34,421 nt of DNA, taken from an uncultured Sphingomonadales bacterium. GTDB lineage: Bacteria; Pseudomonadota; Alphaproteobacteria; Sphingomonadales; Sphingomonadaceae. The notes under the pieces are model-generated. The model was not told where the DNA came from and ran no database searches. It worked only from the letters and a program-made list of their open reading frames with translations. Within the stretch, counting starts at the first letter, position 1; every line of letters starts with the position of its first letter. Location: NCBI GenBank assembly GCA_903868245.1, contig CAIPUN010000034.1:1-34421 (forward strand), read 5' to 3'. Below are positions 26,218-34,421 of this stretch, one piece after another. A program made the position numbers and the translations under genes.

Positions 26218-27906
26218 ATGAATGTGACAATGTTACGTGGTGCAGGGATATTCTGTGCGCTCGCTTTATCATCGGGCGTGGCCGCGCAAGTCGTTGACGA
26301 AAGCGCGCTTGAGGCACTTGACCAGGCAACCCCATCTGCACCGATAATCTCGGAGCCTTCGGGTGCAGCTGAGTTGCGTGCGGCCATGCGCCGGATATCC
26401 ATTAATCCCTCCGATGCCGATGCCATGGCAGATGCTGGCAACGCGTCACTTGCTTTGGGGGATGCCAATGCTGCTTTGAACTTCTTCACGCGTGCCAATA
26501 CGCTTCGTCCTGGCAACAGCCGTATCGTGTCAGGTTTGGCGACAGCGACCGTGCGCACTGAAAATCCGTTTGAAGCACTGCGTTTGTTTGATCAAGCCGT
26601 ACGCCTTGGTGCGAATGAACGCGCGATTGCGCTGGATCGTGCCTTGGCCTTTGACCTTTTGGGTAATTTTGGCCGCGCGCAGCAGGATTATAAATTAGCA
26701 CGAACAGCGTCGACTTCCGATGACCTCATCATTCGCCAAGCGGTTTCCTTGTCGCTTGCGGGGCAAAAAGAAGCTGCTGACGCGATGCTGCTGCCTTTGC
26801 TGCAACGCAACAGTGCTAGCGCGTGGCGGGCTCGCGCTTTCATGCTGGCGGCCCGCGGGGATTTGCGTGAATCGACGAAAGTTGCCCAAGGTTTCATGGA
26901 TGCAAGTTCGGTACTGCGTATGGAGCGCTTTTTCCGGCTAATGCCCTCCCTGACGGATGCGCAGAAGGCAGCGGCAATCCATTTAGGGCACTTCCCAACG
27001 GGCCAAGCGGTCGGACGGGACAGTGAACAGGTCCGCCGAATTGCATCGACGCAACCGCAGGCACCCGTCGTTTCCGGGGATAATCGCCTTATTCCGTCGG
27101 GCACCGCGCTTGGGCAAAAAACTGCGCCATCGCGCGATAACAAAAGCATCCCGAAGACCGACACGCCAAGGCTTGGAACCGCCACCACGCGTGGCAAAGT
27201 TGAGGAACCGCAAACCGCTCGGATTGCCAGCGTAAGCAATAATGCGCTGCCGGTCCCAGAAACGGCTCGCCCACTTGTCAGTGCGCCATTACCCGAGCCG
27301 GCAAGCGCTCTGCCGCCCGCTGCTGTAACACCAGTAGCGGCGACAACGGCCTCTGTGCCTGCCGTTATTGCGCCACAACCAACGCCAAGCAGCGGATCAA
27401 CGGCCGAGCCACTTCCTATAGCGCCGACCCTTACGGTTGCTGCACAAGCGCCAGAACCCGCGCCTGCGGAGCGCGTTGCGTCGCCCAGCTTTAACCTTAG
27501 CGCCATTGTGGCGGCAATTGATATTCCGGAAAGCGAACAACGACCCTCGCAAATCCCAGTGGATTTGAAAAAGCTTAAACCGGTCGTTAAGGTTGATCCG
27601 AAGCTTGCGGCAAAGGCCAAAGCCGAAAAGGATCATCCTGCGCGCTTTTGGGTACAGATCGCGACCGGAAACGCCAACGCCCTTGCTTTTGATTATCGCA
27701 AACTTTCGAAGACTTATGCGGTGCTGCTAAAATCCCGGAACGCCTTCACCGCCGAATGGGGCAGAACGGACCGGCTATTGGTTGGGCCTTTTGCAGACCA
27801 AAAGGCCGCGAAAAAGTGGGAAGGCGACTTTAAAAAGGCCGGTGGCGACGCCTTTATGTGGAAAAGCGAGATGGGCGAAGTCGTTAATCCGTTGAAAACA
27901 AAATAG
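26218..27906 (+). CDS. Secreted TPR and SPOR-domain protein
   Basis: A 562-residue exported protein next to ftsZ. It has a signal peptide (about residues 1-23, ending GVAAQ), TPR-like helical repeats (about 50-250, for example ALNFFTRANTLRPGNSRI and EALRLFDQAVRLGANERA), a long Pro/Ala/Ser/Thr linker (about 265-440), and a C-terminal SPOR domain (about 475-555, starting ARFWVQIATGNANALAFDYR and including RLLVGPFADQKAAKKW). SPOR domains bind septal peptidoglycan stripped of stem peptides (family knowledge), so a role at the septum or in sensing wall turnover is likely; the partner of the TPR part is unknown. Starts at ATG 26218, GTG 26224 and ATG 26230 are possible; AGGG at 26211-26214 fits 26224 best. 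The 106-base gap after ftsZ holds only a 5-bp hairpin (26114-26128). Confidence 0.87.
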   Translation: MNVTMLRGAGIFCALALSSGVAAQVVDESALEALDQATPSAPIISEPSGAAELRAAMRRISINPSDADAMADAGNASLALGDANAALNFFTRANTLRPGNSRIVSGLATATVRTENPFEALRLFDQAVRLGANERAIALDRALAFDLLGNFGRAQQDYKLARTASTSDDLIIRQAVSLSLAGQKEAADAMLLPLLQRNSASAWRARAFMLAARGDLRESTKVAQGFMDASSVLRMERFFRLMPSLTDAQKAAAIHLGHFPTGQAVGRDSEQVRRIASTQPQAPVVSGDNRLIPSGTALGQKTAPSRDNKSIPKTDTPRLGTATTRGKVEEPQTARIASVSNNALPVPETARPLVSAPLPEPASALPPAAVTPVAATTASVPAVIAPQPTPSSGSTAEPLPIAPTLTVAAQAPEPAPAERVASPSFNLSAIVAAIDIPESEQRPSQIPVDLKKLKPVVKVDPKLAAKAKAEKDHPARFWVQIATGNANALAFDYRKLSKTYAVLLKSRNAFTAEWGRTDRLLVGPFADQKAAKKWEGDFKKAGGDAFMWKSEMGEVVNPLKTK

Positions 27907-27945
27907 CGGCTTCCGGTTCGCGGCACTTGGCGGCATAAGCGCGTC

Positions 27946-29097
27946 ATGTCGCATCTTGCCCCTTATGCTTCCTTTCCTGACCGTAGCCGCGGTCGGCTGC
28001 ATGCCGAACCGTCGAACGATATGCGCGGACCACGCGACATTTTTCAGCGCGACCGTGACCGCATCATCCACTCGATTGCGTTTCGCCGCCTGCGCCACAA
28101 AACGCAGGTTTTCATCTCGCCCGATGGGGATCATTTCCGTGTCCGCCTGACACATAGTCTTGAGGTGGCGCAAATTGGCCGGACGATAGCGCGTGCGCTG
28201 GGCCTAAACGAGGATCTGACCGAGGCCTTGTGTCTTGCCCATGATATTGGCCATCCGCCCTTCGGCCATGCGGGCGAGGATGCGCTTGAAGAGGCGATGA
28301 AGCCCTTTGGCGGGTTCGACCATAATGCGCAGACGCTGCGTACGCTAACGCAACTTGAATCGCCTTATCCGTCATGGCCGGGTTTGAACTTAAGCTGGGA
28401 ACTTCTGGAAGGGCTGGCTAAGCATAATGGTCCGGTTGCCAACCCCGGTTGGGCCTTGGCCGAGGTGCATGCAGGGTTTGACCTAAATTTGACCAATTGG
28501 CCATCGTTGGAGGCGCAGGTCGCTGCGATCAGCGACGATATCGCCTATGATAACCACGATATTGACGATGGCATCAGGGCAGGGCTGCTCGACATCGAAC
28601 AATTGCTGGAATTGCCGTTCGTGGCGGAGCGTTGGCAGGCGATATTGGCCCGCTATCCTGACGTACGCCCGCGCCGCCTGATTGGTGAGCTAACGCGGGA
28701 ACAGATTGGTGTGATGGTCAATGATGTGATTGAATCCACACGCGGGAGAATCAACGCTTTGGGTATCAAGGACGCTCATGATGTGCGCAATGCGGGCGTT
28801 ATGATCGGCGGATTTTCCCCCGAAATGGCGGCGCGCGAAAGGCAACTCAAAAAAATCATGTATCAAAAGCTCTACCATCACCCCACGCAGACTGCAGCAG
28901 CGGTGGAAGCATCAAAGATCGTGCGCGAACTGTTTGTGGCCTATCGCAACGATGTCCGCCTGCTGCCACCCGAATGGCGCGAGAATTTGCCGGACCAAGA
29001 CCCCGCGCGTAGCCGCCATATCGGTGACTTTTTGGCCGGGATGACCGATCGTTACGCTACCGATAGGCACCGCGAACACTGCGGGAACGCAACGTGA
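27946..29097 (+). CDS. Deoxyguanosinetriphosphate triphosphohydrolase-like protein
   Basis: An HD-domain hydrolase of the Dgt family that splits dNTPs into deoxynucleoside and triphosphate, affecting dNTP pools. The 383-residue protein has [11 protein letters not shown], the HD metal ligands His70 ([10 protein letters not shown]), His99-Asp100 ([16 protein letters not shown]), and a later acidic ligand region [14 protein letters not shown]. This is the shorter type 2 Dgt-like group common in alphaproteobacteria, so the exact substrate is not fixed by sequence. It follows the SPOR gene after 39 bases and overlaps the next gene by four bases. Confidence 0.93.
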   Translation: MSHLAPYASFPDRSRGRLHAEPSNDMRGPRDIFQRDRDRIIHSIAFRRLRHKTQVFISPDGDHFRVRLTHSLEVAQIGRTIARALGLNEDLTEALCLAHDIGHPPFGHAGEDALEEAMKPFGGFDHNAQTLRTLTQLESPYPSWPGLNLSWELLEGLAKHNGPVANPGWALAEVHAGFDLNLTNWPSLEAQVAAISDDIAYDNHDIDDGIRAGLLDIEQLLELPFVAERWQAILARYPDVRPRRLIGELTREQIGVMVNDVIESTRGRINALGIKDAHDVRNAGVMIGGFSPEMAARERQLKKIMYQKLYHHPTQTAAAVEASKIVRELFVAYRNDVRLLPPEWRENLPDQDPARSRHIGDFLAGMTDRYATDRHREHCGNAT

Positions 29098-29750
29098 AGC
29101 GGAAGATAGTCATCGCCGGTGGCTCGGGCTTGGTCGGGAAGCAGTTGGCGGGCCTAATGGCGCACAACGGATTTGAGGTCCATTTGGTGTCGCGTCGACC
29201 TTCCGCACCATCGACACCTAATTTGCATGAGCATGTTGCTTCAAGCGATGACTGGCCAGCGATAGTCGCGCGAATCAAGCCAGCCGTCGCCATTTCGTGC
29301 TTAGGAACCACAATTCGCACCGCAGGCTCGCGAGATGCTTTTCGCGCCATTGACCAAGACCTCGTGCTTGCCTTTGCCACGGCCAGCCATAATGCCGGCG
29401 CCCAGCATTTCATTACTGTCTCGTCCGTAGGCACGATGCCCGCCAGCGGTAATTTCTATCTCAGAACGAAGGCCGAGATGGAACGAGGACTTCTTAACAT
29501 TGGCTTTCAACGTGTTGATATCATGCGGCCGAGCCTGCTCACGGGTGGCAAACGCGAGGCGCATCGTCCGGGCGAGGCATTTGGAATTTTGTTGTCGCCG
29601 CTGGTCGATAGGCTGATGATCGGACCGATGCGAAGATTTGCTTCCACGCCGTCTGATGTGTTGGCACAGGCTATAGCGGCGTTGGCAGATAGACCCGACG
29701 AGGGTGTATTTATCCACGAAAATGATTCCATCCGCGCGCTGGCCGGTTGA
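29094..29750 (+). CDS. NAD(P)-binding Rossmann-fold protein (SDR/HTATIP2-like)
   Basis: A 218-residue atypical short-chain dehydrogenase-like protein. The nucleotide-binding Gly-rich loop GGSGLVG is at residues 9-15, a Ser pair (SS at 110-111) and Tyr122-x3-Lys126 (YLRTK) match the catalytic positions of the SDR group, and [12 protein letters not shown] plus the compact length resemble the NAD(P)H-binding HTATIP2-like group of nucleoside-diphosphate-sugar epimerase relatives. The substrate is unknown. The ATG overlaps the dgt-like stop by four bases, so the two are co-translated. The glycine riboswitch begins about 45 bases after its stop. Confidence 0.82.
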   Translation: MKRKIVIAGGSGLVGKQLAGLMAHNGFEVHLVSRRPSAPSTPNLHEHVASSDDWPAIVARIKPAVAISCLGTTIRTAGSRDAFRAIDQDLVLAFATASHNAGAQHFITVSSVGTMPASGNFYLRTKAEMERGLLNIGFQRVDIMRPSLLTGGKREAHRPGEAFGILLSPLVDRLMIGPMRRFASTPSDVLAQAIAALADRPDEGVFIHENDSIRALAG

Positions 29751-29794
29751 CTCTGCAAAATGCTAACGCCAATGGAGAAGCGTCGCTGACGAAG

Positions 29795-29892
29795 CGGGAG
29801 AGCGTCCCTTAATGGGGCCGCCGAAGGAGCAACCGCCCCGGAATCTCTCAGGCAAAAGGACCGCTTCGGCTTTTGCGACACTCTGGAAAGCG
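29795..29892 (+). ncRNA. Glycine riboswitch, aptamer I
   Basis: The core of the glycine aptamer is readable: GGGAGAG (29796-29802), GCCGAAGGAGCAACC (about 29820-29833), the CTCTCAGGCAAAAGGACC core (about 29845-29862), and ACTCTGG (29880-29885) closing P1. Upstream bases (about 29765-29794) may supply the leader that pairs with the linker to form the kink-turn known in tandem glycine riboswitches. It precedes the glycine-cleavage genes, the classical target. Confidence 0.92.
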
Positions 29893-29909
29893 CGTTTTTT
29901 GGCTATTTA

Positions 29910-30003
29910 CCAAAATCCGCCACCGAAGGTGTAACCTGCTTTATTTGCCATGCATGGCAAATATTGCGGATAAAGCTCTCAGGTACCCGTGACAGAGGGG
30001 GCA
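29910..30003 (+). ncRNA. Glycine riboswitch, aptamer II
   Basis: The second aptamer shows GCCACCGAAGGTGTAACC (about 29919-29936), the CTCTCAGG core (29977-29984) with TACCCGTGACAGAGGGG closing it. Its variable P3 arm contains a perfect 20-base palindrome at 29943-29962 (arms ATTTGCCATG and CATGGCAAAT). The linker to aptamer I is about 15-25 bases. Two aptamers in tandem bind two glycines, with contacts between them (family knowledge). Confidence 0.9.
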
Positions 30004-30045
30004 GCAGACTTGGCGCTATCCAGCGTCGGTTGCTGCAACTTTTGA
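30001..30045 (+). promoter_or_regulatory. Probable expression platform of the glycine riboswitch
   Basis: GCAGCA (30001-30006) pairs with TGCTGC (30031-30036), with an inner stem GGCGCT (30012-30017) with AGCGTC (30022-30027), then AACTTTTG. It overlaps the 3' strand of aptamer II, so alternative pairing is possible: glycine binding would free the gene from a terminator-like hairpin. The T-run is short (TTTT), so termination versus translational control stays open; the ribosome binding region of gcvT comes right after. Confidence 0.5.
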
Positions 30046-30055
30046 ACGGACTGAT

Positions 30056-31204
30056 ATGAGCGAAGAAGACGAATTCGAACTCGAACCCATCGAAATATTG
30101 GAATTGCCGCTCGATGCTTGGCATCGTGACAAAGGCGCGCGCATGGTCGAGTTTGCGGGCTATCACATGCCTATCCAATATGAAGGCATCATGGCTGAGC
30201 ATATCTGGACGCGGGAAAATGCCGGGCTGTTTGATGTAAGCCATATGGGGCAGTTGATGCTGACTGGCGACGGTGCTGCAGAGGCGCTTGAGGCGCTGGT
30301 CCCCGGCGACATTTCCGCGCTGAACGAAGGCAAGATGCGCTATTCGCTTTTGCTGGCCGAAGACGGCGGCGTGCTGGATGATATGATGATTACGGCCGTA
30401 CCCATGGGCCTTTATATCGTCGTCAATGGCGCCGTGAAGTGGGACGATATGGTCTATTTGCGCGAATATTTGCCTGACGAAATCACCATCAACAATATGG
30501 AAGACCGCGCATTGTTGGCGCTGCAAGGGCCAAAGGCGGTTGATGCGCTGAAGCGCGTCGTGCCGGGCGCGGACGCGCTATATTTCATGGAAGCAGGTTC
30601 CTTCTTCTGGGGCCCCAAAACAGACCCTGAGCCGCTCTGGATTAGCCGTTCGGGCTATACAGGCGAGGATGGCTTTGAAATCTCTGTGCCCGGCACGCAC
30701 GCGAAGGCATTGGCGGATCAGCTTTGTGCGCAGCCAGAGGTCAACCCGATTGGCCTTGGCGCACGCGATTCGCTCCGGCTTGAGGCGGGGCTTCCGCTTT
30801 ACGGTCATGATATGACGCCTGATGTGGAGCCCGTTGAGGCCAATGCTGCCTTTGCCATTTCTAAACGCCGCCGTGCTGAAGGTGGGTTCGCTGGTGCCGA
30901 GCGCATTCTGAACGCGCTTGCCAACGGCCCCGTACGCAAGCTGGTTGGCCTGTCGGTAGAAGGAAAAATGCCCGTCCGCGAAGGCGCGCCGATTTTTGCA
31001 GGCGACGCGCAAGTGGGCGTGATTACCTCGGGCGGCTTTGGCCCAAGCGTCGGTGCACCCATTGCCATGGGCTATGTCGATGCAGACCACAACGCCGTTG
31101 ACACCCCGCTTGAGGCTGAAGTGCGCGGAAAGCGCGTTCCTGTGACGGTCGCAAGCCTACCTTTTGTTCCACATCATTATCATCGCAAAGGAGCGAATAA
31201 ATGA
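30056..31204 (+). CDS. gcvT: Glycine cleavage system T protein (aminomethyltransferase)
   Basis: GcvT transfers the methylene group from the aminomethyl-lipoyl H protein to tetrahydrofolate and releases ammonia. The 382-residue protein has an acidic N-terminal extension of about 20 residues ([12 protein letters not shown]), then [40 protein letters not shown] with the folate-site region, [13 protein letters not shown], and [19 protein letters not shown] with the catalytic-site aspartate, all family hallmarks. The ATG at 30056 has only a weak ribosome binding site, as might be expected of a riboswitch-controlled gene. Its stop overlaps gcvH by four bases. Confidence 0.96.
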   Translation: MSEEDEFELEPIEILELPLDAWHRDKGARMVEFAGYHMPIQYEGIMAEHIWTRENAGLFDVSHMGQLMLTGDGAAEALEALVPGDISALNEGKMRYSLLLAEDGGVLDDMMITAVPMGLYIVVNGAVKWDDMVYLREYLPDEITINNMEDRALLALQGPKAVDALKRVVPGADALYFMEAGSFFWGPKTDPEPLWISRSGYTGEDGFEISVPGTHAKALADQLCAQPEVNPIGLGARDSLRLEAGLPLYGHDMTPDVEPVEANAAFAISKRRRAEGGFAGAERILNALANGPVRKLVGLSVEGKMPVREGAPIFAGDAQVGVITSGGFGPSVGAPIAMGYVDADHNAVDTPLEAEVRGKRVPVTVASLPFVPHHYHRKGANK

Positions 31205-31572
31205 CCCGTTATTTCACCGAAGATCATGAGTGGATCGAAGTTGACGGCGACAGCGCAACAGTCGGCATTACCCATTATGCCCAAAGCCAATTGGGCGACA
31301 TCGTATTTGCCGAAGTTCCGGCGGCAGGCGCGACGCTCAAAAAAGGCGGTGATGCCGCGGTTGTGGAATCGGTGAAGGCCGCATCGGACGTTTATGCACC
31401 CGTAAGCGGCACAGTCATTGAGGGCAATGCCGCCCTTGAGGGCGACCCGGCGCTCGTCAACAGCGATCCCGAAGGCGAAGGCTGGTTCTTCAAACTAACC
31501 TTAAGCGACAGTAGCGAGCTCGACAGCCTCATGAATGCCGCCGCTTATCAGGCATTTGTCGACGGGCTTTAA
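31201..31572 (+). CDS. gcvH: Glycine cleavage system H protein
   Basis: GcvH is the lipoyl carrier that shuttles the aminomethyl group from the P to the T protein. The 123-residue length is normal. [13 protein letters not shown] is the family N-terminus, [17 protein letters not shown] the next signature, and Lys59 in [17 protein letters not shown] is the lipoylation site. Start overlaps gcvT by four bases; the gap to gcvPA is 36 bases. Confidence 0.98.
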   Translation: MTRYFTEDHEWIEVDGDSATVGITHYAQSQLGDIVFAEVPAAGATLKKGGDAAVVESVKAASDVYAPVSGTVIEGNAALEGDPALVNSDPEGEGWFFKLTLSDSSELDSLMNAAAYQAFVDGL

Positions 31573-31608
31573 GTTCATCCGTTCGCCGTCAGGGCCATGG
31601 AGATTGAA

Positions 31609-32967
31609 ATGCGTTATTTACCTTTAACACCATCCGACCGGCAAGCGATGCTCGGTGTCATCGGGGCACAATCGATTGATGATTTGTTCGTTGATGTGCC
31701 CGCACATGCGCAGTTGGATGGGCCGATCCCCGGCCTTCCCAACCATGCCAGCGAAATGGCGGTTGAACGGCATTTCTCCGAGCTTGCACGCCAGAATATG
31801 ACCGCGTCGCATAACCCGTTTTTCTTGGGCGCTGGCGCGTATAAGCATCATGTGCCCGCCAGCGTGGATCATATCATCCAGCGCGGGGAGTTTCTGACCG
31901 CCTACACGCCCTATCAGCCGGAAATCGCACAGGGCACGTTGCAGATGCTCTTTGAATTTCAGACGCAGGTGGCACGCCTGTTCGGTTGCGATGTGGCCAA
32001 TGCGTCGATGTATGATGGCTCAACGGCGTGTTGGGAGGCCATTGGCATGGCTGGCCGCATTACCAAGCGGACTAAGGCGCTGCTGTCATCTGGACTGCAC
32101 CCGCATTATGTCAGCGTGGCCAAGACGATGGCGCAATATACAGGCGATACGCTGGACATAAAATTGCCGGAGCTTTCGGCCCAGACGGACAGCGCGCGTT
32201 TGCTCGCCGCTATCGATGGCGAGACAAGCTGCGTCGTGGTCCAATATCCTGACATATTGGGGCGCATCGAGGATATGTCCGCCATCGCCGCGAAAGCGCA
32301 TGAACATGGCGCGTTGTTGATCGCCGTCGTGACCGAACCTGTTGCCTTGGGCGCGATTAAAGCGCCCGGAGACATGGGCGCGGACATCGTGGTCGGTGAG
32401 GGGCAGTCGCTGGGCGTCGGCCTGCAATTCGGCGGACCGTATGTTGGCCTGTTTGCGTGCAAGGAAAAATTCGTTCGCCAAATGCCCGGTCGCTTATGCG
32501 GTGAGACGGTGGACGCGCAAGGCAAGCGCGGTTTTGTCCTGACCCTGTCTACACGCGAACAGCATATTCGCCGGGAAAAGGCGACGTCAAATATATGCAC
32601 TAATTCAGGTCTTTGTGCGCTGGCCTTCAGTATCCATCTAACCTTATTGGGGGAGAAGGGTCTGCGTGGATTAGCGCAGTTAAACCACGCGCTTGCGGTA
32701 CAGGCGGCAGACCGGCTTAGCCAAATTCCGGGTGTCGAACTGGTGAATGACAGCTTCTTCAACGAATTCACCTTGAAGCTGCCGAAAGAAGCGCGACCCG
32801 TTGTCCGCGCACTTGCCGACCGCAAGATATTAGGCGGGGTGTCGCTTGGCCGCCTTTACCCCTGCATAGATGCATTGGCTAACGGACTGCTTGTGGCCGT
32901 TACGGAGACTGCCACCCACGCGGATGTCGAAACATTCGCCGTTGCTTTTCAGGAGATTTTGGCATGA
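31609..32967 (+). CDS. gcvPA: Glycine dehydrogenase (decarboxylating) subunit 1
   Basis: This is the first of two subunits of the split P protein, which decarboxylates glycine with PLP. From ATG 31609 the protein is 452 residues and starts [15 protein letters not shown], as related GcvPA proteins do. An in-frame ATG at 31597 exists, but GGAG at 31599-31602 lies at the right distance only for 31609, so the longer form is less likely. Segments [44 protein letters not shown] and [21 protein letters not shown] are characteristic. The PLP lysine is not in this subunit. The end overlaps gcvPB by four bases. Confidence 0.96.
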   Translation: MRYLPLTPSDRQAMLGVIGAQSIDDLFVDVPAHAQLDGPIPGLPNHASEMAVERHFSELARQNMTASHNPFFLGAGAYKHHVPASVDHIIQRGEFLTAYTPYQPEIAQGTLQMLFEFQTQVARLFGCDVANASMYDGSTACWEAIGMAGRITKRTKALLSSGLHPHYVSVAKTMAQYTGDTLDIKLPELSAQTDSARLLAAIDGETSCVVVQYPDILGRIEDMSAIAAKAHEHGALLIAVVTEPVALGAIKAPGDMGADIVVGEGQSLGVGLQFGGPYVGLFACKEKFVRQMPGRLCGETVDAQGKRGFVLTLSTREQHIRREKATSNICTNSGLCALAFSIHLTLLGEKGLRGLAQLNHALAVQAADRLSQIPGVELVNDSFFNEFTLKLPKEARPVVRALADRKILGGVSLGRLYPCIDALANGLLVAVTETATHADVETFAVAFQEILA

Positions 32968-34421
32968 ACAGCATAAACCAAAGCGGATGGAAGCCCGAAA
33001 TGGGCAATGCTGGCGACAGCGCCCCTGTGACCTACACCGGCAACAAGGCGTTAATGCTGGAAGAGGCGTTGATTTTCGAAATTGGCACAACCGGAACGAC
33101 GGGTGTTGATCTCGCCGATGCGCCAAAGGTTGCATCGCGCCTTGGCAATCTGGAACGGCACCGCGACATCGGCCTAGCTGGCTTGTCGGAGCCTGAAACG
33201 GTCCGCCATTATACGCGCCTTAGCCGTCAAAATTACGCGATTGACCTTGGCTTCTTTCCGCTGGGAAGCTGCACGATGAAGCATAATCCGCGCCTGAATG
33301 AAAAGGTCGCGCGCATGGCGGGCTTTGCCGATATCCACCCGTTGCAGCCTGTAGAGACCGTGCAAGGTGCCCTAGCGGTCATTCACGATCTGGCGCATTG
33401 GTTGGTTACGCTGACTGGCATGAAGGCTGTGGCGATGTCGCCCAAGGCAGGGGCGCATGGTGAATTGTGTGGTATCCTTGCCATTCGTGCGGCGCTGACC
33501 GCGCGCGGCGATGCCCGTTCGGTTATCCTTTGCCCCGAAAGTGCGCATGGCACCAATCCGGCGACGGCGGCATTTGCAGGCTATGCGGTGGAGAATATTC
33601 CTGCCACTTCGGAAGGCCGCGTTGATTTGGCGGCGCTAAAGGCGCGGCTTGGTCCCGATGTTGCAGGCGTGATGATCACCAACCCCAACACCTGCGGCCT
33701 GTTCGAGCGGGATATGCGCGAAATTTCCGACGCGGTGCATGCGGCGGGTGGCTATGTCTATTGCGACGGCGCGAATTTCAACGCGATTGTTGGCCGTGTG
33801 CGCCCCGGCGATTTGGGCGTCGATGCCATGCACATCAACCTGCACAAGACATTCTCGACGCCGCATGGTGGTGGTGGTCCGGGTTCCGGCCCCGTTGTCC
33901 TGTCTGAAGCATTGGCTCCTTATGCGCCTTTGCCTTTCGTCGACAAGGATGGTGACCATTATCGGCTGGTCGAGGAGGAAACGACTGGCACGCATCACGG
34001 GGCCAGCTTTGGCCGCATGGTCGCCTTCCACGGCCAGATGGGCATGTTTACGCGCGCTTTGGCTTACATTATGTCGCATGGGGCAGATGGCCTGCGCCAA
34101 GTCGCCGAAGATGCGGTGCTGAACGCCAACTACCTCCTGCGCAGCTTAGAGGACGTCCTTGAAGCACCTTTCGCCCATAGCGGTCCTTGCATGCATGAGG
34201 CATTGTTCAGCGATAACGGCTTGGCCGAAGGCTTCTCCACGCTCGACATTGCCAAGGGCCTAATCGACGAAGGCTATCACCCGATGACGGTATATTTCCC
34301 GCTCGTCGTCCATGGCGCGATGTTGGTGGAACCGACTGAGACGGAGAGCAAGGCCACACTCGACCAGTTCATCGGCGCGATGCGGTCAGTCGCAGAACGG
34401 GCCAAGTCAGGTGATCCCGCT
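32964..34421 (+). CDS. gcvPB: Glycine dehydrogenase (decarboxylating) subunit 2 (3' truncated)
   Basis: Second P-protein subunit, carrying the PLP lysine. The frame runs from ATG 32964 to the last base, 486 codons with no stop; family members are near 510-530 residues, so roughly 30-40 residues lie outside. [56 protein letters not shown], and [12 protein letters not shown] are family signatures, and Lys295 in [19 protein letters not shown] is the PLP attachment site. The ATG overlaps the gcvPA stop by four bases. It is the last gene of the riboswitch-controlled operon in this window. Confidence 0.97.
   Translation, partial: MNSINQSGWKPEMGNAGDSAPVTYTGNKALMLEEALIFEIGTTGTTGVDLADAPKVASRLGNLERHRDIGLAGLSEPETVRHYTRLSRQNYAIDLGFFPLGSCTMKHNPRLNEKVARMAGFADIHPLQPVETVQGALAVIHDLAHWLVTLTGMKAVAMSPKAGAHGELCGILAIRAALTARGDARSVILCPESAHGTNPATAAFAGYAVENIPATSEGRVDLAALKARLGPDVAGVMITNPNTCGLFERDMREISDAVHAAGGYVYCDGANFNAIVGRVRPGDLGVDAMHINLHKTFSTPHGGGGPGSGPVVLSEALAPYAPLPFVDKDGDHYRLVEEETTGTHHGASFGRMVAFHGQMGMFTRALAYIMSHGADGLRQVAEDAVLNANYLLRSLEDVLEAPFAHSGPCMHEALFSDNGLAEGFSTLDIAKGLIDEGYHPMTVYFPLVVHGAMLVEPTETESKATLDQFIGAMRSVAERAKSGDPA

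Noticed and set aside
26688-27620. Minus-strand open frame of 310 codons opposite the TPR-SPOR gene
   Set aside because: Antisense to a well supported exported protein; low-complexity Gly/Ala/Val composition mirrors the Pro/Ala linker of the real gene.
1-34421. Mobile elements, CRISPR arrays, toxin-antitoxin or defence genes, tRNA genes
   Set aside because: No transposase, integrase, regularly spaced repeats, tRNA-like cloverleaf or defence-protein signature was seen; gene content and order are core alphaproteobacterial.

Overview
The window reads as a chromosomal core region of an alphaproteobacterium of the order Sphingomonadales with moderate GC. This rests on gene order (scpA-scpB-tatABC, a complete dcw cluster, dgt, and gcvTHP split into PA and PB), on the protein sequences (TonB receptor style, two-subunit glycine decarboxylase, FtsZ ending in a VPRFLDRQ-type tail), and on the absence of foreign-looking DNA. 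I saw no tRNA, rRNA, insertion sequence, prophage or CRISPR array. The genus cannot be fixed from the sequence alone.

Layout. 1-2518: end of scpA, then scpB, tatA, tatB and tatC on the + strand (chromosome condensation followed by twin-arginine export). 2519-2847: non-coding, with a REP-like inverted repeat and a hairpin terminator for the opposite strand. 2848-5001 (-): TonB-dependent receptor with a His/Asp/Glu-rich loop; a near-consensus Zur-type palindrome lies just upstream, so zinc uptake is the best guess. 5175-7326 (+): a PLP-dependent cysteine synthase-like enzyme and two membrane-anchored proteins of unknown function. 7327-7625: promoter and leader of the dcw operon, with an exact 21-bp-period direct repeat, a GANTC pair and a hairpin. 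7626-26111: complete dcw cluster mraZ-rsmH-ftsL-ftsI-murE-murF-mraY-murD-ftsW-murG-murC-murB-ddl-ftsQ-ftsA-ftsZ. The 14 junctions from mraZ to ftsA all overlap by 1 or 4 bases; only ftsZ is set apart, behind a 185-bp hairpin-rich gap. 26218-27906: secreted TPR plus SPOR-domain protein. 27946-29750: dgt-like dNTPase and a small NAD(P)-binding protein. 29795-30055: tandem glycine riboswitch and its probable expression platform, driving gcvT-gcvH-gcvPA-gcvPB (gcvPB runs off the end).

How it fits together. The dcw genes convert UDP-GlcNAc-derived precursors into lipid II (MurB-F, MraY, MurG, Ddl), polymerise and cross-link it at the septum (FtsW, FtsI), and organise the ring (FtsZ, FtsA, FtsQ, FtsL). 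The SPOR protein beside ftsZ probably binds septal peptidoglycan. The gcv genes break down glycine and are controlled by glycine through the riboswitch.

I did not find a clearly new biological system. The points most worth following are the hairpin array between ftsA and ftsZ, the candidate MraZ operator, the predicted Zur-controlled receptor, the TPR-SPOR protein, and the two unknown membrane proteins before the dcw promoter.
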